Source: Ichthyophonus hoferi (lineage: Eukaryota > Opisthokonta > Ichthyosporea > Ichthyophonida > Ichthyophonidae). From it: a DNA stretch of 10,639 bases. The stretch is taken from the NCBI GenBank assembly GCA_002751075.1, contig NAOQ01000052.1:30467-41105 (forward strand), written 5' to 3'. Positions 1-9,500 of this stretch are shown here, one piece after another (position 1 is the first letter of the stretch; every line of letters begins with the position of its first letter). The translations under genes were made by a program, and so were the position numbers. Under the pieces are notes generated by a model. The model was not told the origin of the DNA. It did not search any database and saw nothing but the letters and a program-made list of their open reading frames with translations.

Positions 1-111
1 GTATATATGTATATATATATGTATGTATGTATAATTCATACATGTTTGTATGTAATATTTCATGCAGACCCACCCCTCGCTCTAACGCATTCTAACCCCA
101 TATATGTACAG

Positions 112-215
112 CTCTATCCCTCTCTATGGGTTTCTCCCTCTTCCGTCTACCCTGTCTATGCCTGCTTTTGATTCTTTTTTCCCCCTCTGCCCACTAGACA
201 CCGTACCCATATCAG
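112..215 (+). CDS. SCFD2: SCFD2 exon 1 of window (phase 2 in, phase 1 out)
   Basis: Acceptor is TATATGTACAG ending at 111, with CTAAC branch-point-like motifs at about 83 and 93; donor is CAG|GTAACT. The first base completes a codon begun upstream, then 34 codons read SIPLYGFLPLP and later MPAFDSFFPLCPLDTVPIS. This aligns without a gap to the human stretch around TPAFASLFPLLPQDV, the end of the N-terminal SM domain. The exon is pyrimidine-rich and can be mistaken for a polypyrimidine tract; a shorter 18-bp exon using CCACTAG at 197 is possible but would lose the conserved PAFxSxFPL. Confidence 0.8.
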
Positions 216-1672
216 GTAACTGTATTGTATAGTTAAGTGTATATATATACATATATACTATCATTCCTACATACATACATGCACATATATACCACCATTT
301 GTAGGTTAATAGCATTGTATATTATCAGTATATATGTGTGTCTTTTGATATTAATGTACGTAATAAATAATTCTATTCATATATATATATTACTATTTTA
401 AACTATTGGATCTACCTCTAGCCTTGTATATATCCAGCCAGACCATATATATATATGTTGAGTACTGGTAATATTCATAGATCTATTGTTAGGGGAACTG
501 CAGCAAATGAGTTTTGTTTTATCTGATATTAATACTGTTCTGCTATTGAATTAATTTGATTAAGTTGTTTATAAATAACGTATGATAGGTAGAGATAGAT
601 TGGGGAGATCTATGCGATAACCAATGGAATATAGTATGTTGTTGCCGGTTATTTGGTATAGACGAGGGTTTGTTGTAGTGATGGATTAACTTTTTTTCCC
701 TTACTTTTTCTCTTTTTCTATCTCTTTCTCTCTCTCTCCCCCTCTCTCTTTCCTTATAGCCTATCTTGAGAAGCAAATGGGAGGGCTAGACCGTCTCACT
801 GGCGCACAGCGCATCAACCTGGGAGACATAAATGACGTCAATATCCATATGTTACCTCCGCTGGTTCAGAAACAATACCACTTATTAGCCGCTACCTTGG
901 TATGTATATATAGGAGTGTAAAGATATTCTTGTATAATGCTGTTATATTATAATATAGTGATATAATAATACAGTAATGTGATATAATAATATAATTATC
1001 TCAAACACATCTTTTTTATGCTTTCTAAATATAGTATTTTATATGGAGAATTCTCAGAACCCAGCCTTAATTAATTAGTTAATTATCACGACGCTTACTT
1101 TGCTATGTTATATATATAGCTATATATGGTACATAACACAATTAAAAAATAAAGTAGTCTGCCGATCAATTGCGACTAATATGATATGTGGATGATTAGA
1201 CCAATGATTAGATTGCAATTATCATAATCTTAAACGAATTATTATATTAAGAACCTAAAAATAAAATAAAATGTATTAAAATTAAACATTATAATATAGG
1301 CATTCTTAACCAATTAGATTGTAATAAGTACAATATTAAATAAATTATTGGCTTACACCACTTGAAGAAAATAAAATAAAATAAAACAATGAAGTTTGGT
1401 GATTTTTACCCTATTGCATTCACTAATACATTTCTGATTCATTAGTTATCCATGTTGAATTCACTTGAACTACAAGTAGAATGTTTTGTGGCAGGTCATT
1501 CTGCCCAGCTATTGGTCCGTGAGTTAAGGGCATTACAGATGAGAGCTCAGGGAGGTGAGAGCGATCAATCATTAGCAGTTGGTTGCTAGGGTACACGTTG
1601 TTGTCTTTGTTGTACCGTGTTTGTGTGTGCGGGAGGGGGAAGTGGAGGGGTAGGTTTGTATCGGTGTATGTA

Positions 1673-1708
<36 letters not shown>

Positions 1709-4700
1709 TGTATGTATGTATGTATGTATGTATGTGTGCATGTGTATGTATTTATGTATATATATATATAAATGATCCTAAACCACTAGAAGATGATATA
1801 CTATACTTATCTCTTACAAATTGCTAAATTACTAAAACAAAAAAACTTTATTAGATTGCACGAATAATATATCTTACCTATTTGACATATATAATAAAAC
1901 CTTTAGCCAATTGTTAGCCTCTGCTATAAAACTTAATTCTTTACCTTACTGGCAGGTGTAAAGGAGGGTCGAGAGGAGGGTAAATTAGCCACCTTAATTG
2001 TGGTAGATAGGACAGTAGATATAGCTGGGCCACTATTCCGATCCGATTCTCTGGCGGACCGGATCATAAATACTGTATCTGATTCACAGGTGGACATGCA
2101 ACCAGTGCTGCCTTTACCTATCAACAAACAAGGTACTGGGACTGTCTGTACTGTCTTCCCCATCATTGTCTTATGCTTTCCTTATATACTCTCTCTGTGG
2201 CATTAGGCTGAGGTTCCTGTTTTACCTCTCGCTACACCTACATCATAACATGTCGCATTATATCCTAACATATCATAGGATATATCATATCATCAATTGT
2301 CTTTGATATGTTTTCACCTACTTCCTAGTATCTCATTTGGGATTAATAAACTATACTCTAGAAATATTCACTTGAGACCGTGGTTTTTCACCCCATCTAG
2401 GATACATGGATTCTTATATACTAGCGTATAGGTAGTATAGTATATAGGTAGTATAGTATATAGGTAGTATATTATATAGGTAGTATATTATATAGGTATT
2501 ATAGTATATAGGTAGTATAATATATAGGCAGTATAATATATGGGTAGTATAATATATAGGCAGTATAGTATATAGGCAGTATAGTATATAGGCAGTATAG
2601 TATATAGATAGTATAGTATATAGATAGTATAGTATATAGATAGTATAATATATAGGTAGTATAATATATGGGTAGTATAATATATAGGCAGTATAGTATA
2701 TAGATAGTATAATATATAGATAGTATAATATATAGGTAGTATAATATATAGGTAGTATAGTATATAGGTATTATACCATGGTACAATATAGTACTCACTA
2801 GTAATAAGCATGATCAGGCTAATTCCCTATTATGCTGATAAAGTAATTATTATATTTTTATAGTTCTTTTAGAGATATCAGCTACAACTCCATTTCTCCC
2901 ACTTCCTCCTAATCTACCTATAGTATAGTGTCTATACTTTAAGGCCCAATCACTATCAATAGGTATGGCCCATATAATGTTGCCCTTTATGAGTTCATTA
3001 TATATATATTTATATCCCAATTGACACTGTCGCTGTATTTATTCAGTTGCTATTCTATGATTTGATTGGGTTAGGGATGAGGATGTAGGAATAGTAAACA
3101 CCAGAGTACGATTGGTTGCTAGATATATTTCCTATATATGGTAATATGGGACAAATATGGTGTGGAGAGGTCTAATTAAAGATAGTTTATTTCAATTGCC
3201 GAGTGGTAAATAGTACTAATTAAGGTTAATTAGTGGTTTTTCCACGTTGATTGTTAGTTATTTATTAATTAGATGCTGTTTATTGCATAAATATTGGCAG
3301 ATATCAACGACGATGCTGGTGATCCAATAATAGACTCATATATGGGTATGGCTGTGACGTCTACACCAATTATAGGGAGTGAATCAGTAGGGGGAGATTT
3401 TATTCACCCTGGAGACGCTATAGCTGGACCCTTATTGGCTGATATGATTATGATGAAGGAAAGAAATGCGCTGCAACAGTTAAGAAAGGTGATAATGATT
3501 GGTTGGGTATGAATAATCTTGATAGGGATTGAATGGTTAGATGATCTTTGAAGGAATTTTGAGTATAGTACCTCTAATACCGCAATTGATATATATAATA
3601 TACTATAACATTATGTATATATATCAAAAATGACCCATTAACTCTGATATATAATTAATCTTACCACGAAATTGGATAGATGATGAAAAATAAAAAAAAT
3701 GGAAAACGGATTAACTTGTGAATGTTTGCTAATATAATATTCTAAATATACTTCCCGAGAAAACTATATTTTAAAGGAAATACCCTATTGGGCCTTTAAG
3801 TAAAATAATAATAACTGTTTCACTGCCGATGTATGCCTGCACACGTTTACACTATATATCAATAATTAGAGGAGTACCTGCCGTAATTAATTAAAAGTTA
3901 TTTTTACCGATCAGAAGGAGGAATGCATCCTGTAATCAATTAACTCATTACAAATTAATGGATAGGTTCATTACCAAAATCAACCGGAAATATAACTAAC
4001 TATATAATATATATATCCCTCTATCTAGGTACTTGTCACTACTATGACTAAAGATAAGATTCCCATGCGTTTACAGTCTAATCCTGGACGGGTTACTGAT
4101 AAACAGTTATTGACATTCTTGGATGCCTTGAAAAAGGCTGGTATGTCTTCAGTGGAGAAGGTAGTCTACTTTCTCCCTTTCTCTCTCTCTCTTTTTCCCT
4201 TTCTTTCTTTCTCTCTTTCTTTTTCTTTCTTTTTTCTTTCACACACTCATCTTAACCTACCTGTACACATGGTGGTCTATATAAAACATGGCAGAATCGT
4301 GTAATAGGGCGATACATGTCAAAAACATGCATATATACAAATCATGAGATAAGTCTGGCGTTGTTGAGCGCGCCCTTAATACCTTGACGTTTTTCATTTG
4401 AACTTGACTGTATGGATGGCAAACAAACAATAATTTAAAGCAATCATTTGGTGTCCTTACCTGTGTTTGTTCTGGTTGGCATCCTATGTTATCGATGTCT
4501 TTCTCCCTTTTGTCTCTATTCTTTCTAGTATTTCTTTCGTCATTTTACGTGTATTTCTTATGCATATATATATCTTTCTATCTATCTCTATAAATTTATC
4601 CTTACCCCATCCTTTTCCACCAACACATGCACCCCCACCTATATTTAACCTGTATACTATCCCTCTCTATCTCTCTAGCACACACACCTTATACAAGTGG

Positions 4701-6482
4701 CATTAGCTACAATACAGGCCATGCAAACCTCACAGAACGGTACCTGGGATGAATTACTTGCCGCCCAAAAGGTATTTTGGTATACTATATCTATATATTA
4801 TATATCAAAAAACCTTTCATTACTCAATAACCTGGCCATCAAGTATGAAAGTTGAGTTACGTATGTCTATATAGAGAAGATGCCGTAGAAAACATTTAAT
4901 ATGTTATTATATTATAAAACCTAGCATATTATATTATATTATTTGATATTATAGCATAATATAATGTAATATAATATAATATAATATAAATATTAAGCCT
5001 AGTAAGACTATTCACACTGAAAAACAAAAAAAAAAACGAACACAAAATAGGTATGATTGAAATATTGCAATATTAGACAGAGATACGCTGGGTTTATCTG
5101 AGAAACATGGGGTTTACGTGTATGTTAACTATAACTACATGGATAGGTAGATGGGTTTTTAATAACAATGTAGTATAGTATAGTATAGTATATTGGCTTA
5201 GATTAGACGGCATTATATTGGATTGGATTGGATTATATTATATTATGTTATGTTGTGTTATATTAGATTAAGATAGCTATGTACATACACATGCATATAT
5301 GTAATTGTCGAAATTATGCACTGACTTATATCCAATCGCGCAGGAGCTATTAATGTGTGCCTATCAGGGGACAGATAGCACAGGGCTGTTTATTCAATTG
5401 ATTGACATGCTAGAAGATAGCAGATTAACTGTGATGGTGGGTTGGTGTGATGGATATATAGTGGGGGGGCCCTACTAGTAAACTCATCTTTAATTGGGGT
5501 TTATGTAGGTATGTTAGGTATATAGGTATGTAGGTATATAGGTATATAGGTATATAGGTATGTAGGTATGTAGGTATATAGGTGTGTAGGTATGTAGGTA
5601 TATAGGTATGTAGGTATATAGGTATATAGGTGTGTAGGTATGTAGGTATGTAGGTATATAGTATGTAGGTATATAGTATATAGGTATATAAATGTATAGA
5701 TGTATAGCTATAATGATGAGAAGGCGGATACACATAGATAAGTATGTATGTAGGTGTGTGTATGTATTTACGAACCTATTTTTATAAAATATAATATATA
5801 AAAATATATGATTGGTAAAAATCACATTACTATATACATAAATACCATATATAGCTATTATATCACAAGATATTATTCAATCAACTAATATTTAGTATCT
5901 TCCTTATTTTATCGCAGGACGTTCTCCAATTGATTCTCTTTATGGTAGGTGTAATGGGTGATTTAGTACCAGTCGATAAACAAGAAGAGGAAATCTTGCG
6001 ATACCGATTAGCTAATAGAGCTATCACTGGATTGGCTGGAAATACCATGTGGGCGGGAGCAGCAAATACTATATTAGGTATGTGTTGTTATCTTTATCTC
6101 TCTATATTAGGTATGTGTTGTTATCTTTATCTCTCTATATTAGGTATGTGTTGTTATCTTTATCTCCCTATATTAGGTATGTGTTGTTATCTTTATATCT
6201 CTATATTAGGTATGTGTTATTGTCTTTATCTCTCTATATTAGGTATGTGTTGTTGTCTTTATCTCTCTATATTAGGTATGTGTTGTTTTTTATCTATCTA
6301 TATTAGGTATGCGTTGTTTTTTATCTTTCTATATTAGGTATGTGTTTTTGTTTTTATTTCTCTATATTAGGTCATATGTATATGTATATGTGTATGTGTA
6401 TGTGTATGTGTATGTGTGTACGTATGTATGTATGCATGTGCGTATGTATGCACGTGTGTGTGTATGTATGTATGTATATATG

Positions 6483-6516
<34 letters not shown>

Positions 6517-9500
6517 TGTATATATGTATGTATGTATGTATGTGTGTTATGTCAATGAATATCTTTCCTGTCATTGTCAATGTATAAGGCAATTTCATAA
6601 AAAGAAATTGTAGAAAAGTGTGTAGTTGGCCTAATTTTCAAGGTTGACTTGTCAAAATCTAATGATATTATTTTTTAAAAAGTATTATTCCTAAAAACAA
6701 AATTGTGCCTCTGTATAGCAGGGTATTTAAAATTCTAATACATAATACATGAAGCTGATTGGCAGTATAAATATATATGTTAGTATTTATTTTAAATGTC
6801 ACTGTCTAATTGTTTATGGCGTTTAAAGACAATCAATCGCTGGAGGATTCCGATACTAAGCTCTCTATTCTGGACGATGTATTGGCTGTTTGTATTAAAA
6901 AGCTTCGCTCATTGAGTGGAATCAGGATGGGCTACACAATTACACGGTAATGGTTGGTTTATATTAATAAGGGATAAGGGTATATGAGGTGAGGTGTAAT
7001 GACGTATGTATGCGATTTTAATTTGTGCATTTATGTTATAGGTTTTATCTCTTTCTTCTGCCTTTATACTACTAGATAATAAGATGGGCCCTCCAATTGC
7101 CTCTCTTCCTTTATTTCCTTTTTTATCATTTTTGTTCTATTTATTTTTTCTTAAAAGTTACTTTTCTTTTCTTTCTTTCTCTTTCCCTCTCTCCCTTTCT
7201 CTCTCAGGTCCCTTTTAACACAAGATGACTTCACGACCACGTCTACGCCCTATAAACCGTGGTTAGCTACTATACTAGAGGTAGGAAATGCAGTGTAATA
7301 CTATATACTATCTACTATCTACTATAGATGATATTGTATTATACTATTCTATATACTATATTATATTATATGATCCTATATTCTGCACTATATTATACTA
7401 TCGTAGATACTCCCTTATATTATATTATCCCATATATTACATTATCATATATATCCCATAATAATATATCATCTTATATAATAGATAGACATTTATACTC
7501 TAATAAAATCTATCATATTTAATTTTAAAATTTAAAGTTCTTTTCTAGTACTAACCATAATTTGTATACAATTATTTACACCAATAGCACCTATTTTATT
7601 TATTTCAAATTTCAAATTTTAAGTTTCTGTTCTGGCACTAACTATGGTTTATGTGCAATTAAAACTGCAGACAACGCTAGTCAAACAACAAGAAGTTCCT
7701 GAACTACAGCACCAATCATTTACAGGGGGATTACGTAGTAAAATATATAGTGGGTTTAAGTAGGTAGTATGTAGTTTGATGTATATATAGTATGTCGTGT
7801 TGTGTATGTATGTAGTATGACAGTATGATAGTACGATAGTATGTATATGGTATGATAACGTAATAGTGTGCATGATAGTATTGTAGTATGTGTATAATAT
7901 AAGATTATTTATATAGTATGATAGTTTGATAGTATGTATATTGTATAATAGATGTATAATAGTATGCATATTGTATAATAGATGTATAATAGTATATATG
8001 ACAGTATCATAGTAAGATAGTTTGCACAGTGTGATAGTATAGTATAGTAGTTATGGTAATATTTATGGTACGTAGTATATACGATAGTATACTATTATGT
8101 AGTATATGCTGTTGTAGTGTTGATAGTATATAATCCTATCTTCATTTGTGCTTTGGGTAGACTGTCCTATCCTATCCTATTATATCCTCTGTATGTATGT
8201 ATGTAGGCATGATAATACGTATAAAAATATTTGCGTTTTTATGTAAGTTTGTAAGTACAAGTACATACAGATACAGCAAAAATAGATAGATAAAAAAACA
8301 TTCTGAAAGCCATGAGAATAGTGAAAAGATGCTAGATTAGATGTAATACTCTATGTTTTTTTTATGTATTTAATATAGTATGTTTGGGCATTAGCCTATG
8401 CAATATTTATGTCAGGTAAAGGTGAAATTATATGATATGGTATGATATAGTATATTGTACATATTGTACACTACTAAACACCCAATGACTTGTTTTGGTT
8501 TGAAGTAACTTCACTATTACTTGATTACATATTTCCTTCATCTTCCTCTTTTTTTCTCTCTCTCTCTCTTCTCCTATTATTCTCGTTTTTCATGCTCAAC
8601 TATATAATCTATCATTGAATCATACATCAATAATCGCCTGCCATTACAATATACGTCAATAATCACCTACCATTAAACCATGCACCAATAATCACGTGCC
8701 ATTTCCTCATTTACTATATCAATAATATATTAGATATACTAAATATACCTACCTTACTAACAATAACCTAAAATTAATACTTCAATGATATATAATTATT
8801 ATAGTTAACATAATTGGTATAAATACTATAATTAATCTCTCACTACCATACTAACATACACATACTACTCTTAGTCGTTTTATGGCCACTAAACCTCGTC
8901 CCATGGACCAATCGGATGTGATTGTTTTAGTGCTGGGGGGGATAACTACTGCCGAAATTCGATGTATCACAGAAATAGTTTCTGGTGCCAAAGGATATAA
9001 CGTAAGTTGATTGGCTATTATTGCACTCTATATATATATATAAGTCCGACTTGATTGGTAAAGTAAATTTAAACCAATAACAATTCCAAACTTTAATTAA
9101 TGATTCCTTAAATTTATAAATTGTATTGTCTATTGGTTACGATAGACGCAATAAAACAAGGGTATACAGGTATGATTTGCATTGTTTATTCATTTATTTA
9201 TATCGTCATATTTAATTTTAAATTATTTTAAACACTTTCCTGTTGGTATGTTAACAGTTATGGTGTAATTTAAACGTATACTATTACATTATATATATAT
9301 ATATATATATGATTTTAATTATTTTAAAGCGCTTTCCTGTTGGCATGTTGACAGCTAAAATGTAAAATAAAAATATATTGCTGCATTCTGTTTATTTGTG
9401 TTTATCTATGATCATTTTAAAACCGCTCTCCCATTATTCGCTTACTTGCTTCTTCTTTTTTTCCTGTTTAGCATTACATATACACACACATACACACACT

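Larger units (their letters stand above)
2133..3300 (+). other. Intron 4
   Basis: The longest intron, 1168 bp, phase 1. It contains a small perfect hairpin (2259-2284), a 350-bp array of 16-bp units (2426-2774) and otherwise unique AT-rich DNA. Two overlapping minus-strand open frames across the array are repeat artefacts. No extra exon is needed, since the flanking phases match. Confidence 0.78.
4772..5343 (+). other. Intron 7
   Basis: A 572-bp phase 0 intron with three separate pentanucleotide-rich patches (TATTA/TAATA type, TAGTA type and GATTG/TATTA type), each listed below. The acceptor is AATCGCGCAG. No gene seen. Confidence 0.8.
7760..8874 (+). other. Intron 12
   Basis: A 1115-bp phase 2 intron. 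About 7760-8135 is degenerate GTATGATAGTATG-type sequence containing a clean 30-bp doublet. Then follow AT-rich unique DNA, a C/T tract (about 8538-8576) and a 29-bp triplicate. The acceptor is TACTACTCTTAG. No additional exon is needed between the matching phases. Confidence 0.78.

Noticed and set aside
1495-1554. Shorter exon 3 starting after GTGGCAG at 1494
   Set aside because: It looks like an acceptor, but from the phase 0 exon 2 it gives an early stop. The 1446 start keeps the frame and adds the conserved VECFVAG segment.
2488-2811. Two overlapping minus-strand open frames of about 100 codons rich in Tyr, Ile and Leu
   Set aside because: They are translations of the 16-bp minisatellite, open in several frames only because the unit lacks stops.
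5425-5825. Two minus-strand open frames of about 100 codons rich in Tyr, Thr, His and Pro
   Set aside because: Repeat translation of the 8-bp array in intron 8, with no domain or signal.
6309-6613. Several open frames of Tyr-Val-Cys-Met or Thr-His-Ile-Tyr repeats on both strands
   Set aside because: They come from the GTAT/GTGT alternating tract and have no coding character.
6817-6946. ATG-initiated frame (MAFKDNQ) as a separate small gene start
   Set aside because: The ATG is upstream of the acceptor at 6828. Phase and homology make this exon 10 of SCFD2, with the ATG intronic.
8613-8720. 29-bp triplicate containing CACGTG as a possible bHLH enhancer cluster
   Set aside because: CACGTG occurs in only one of the three copies, so there is no conserved site array.
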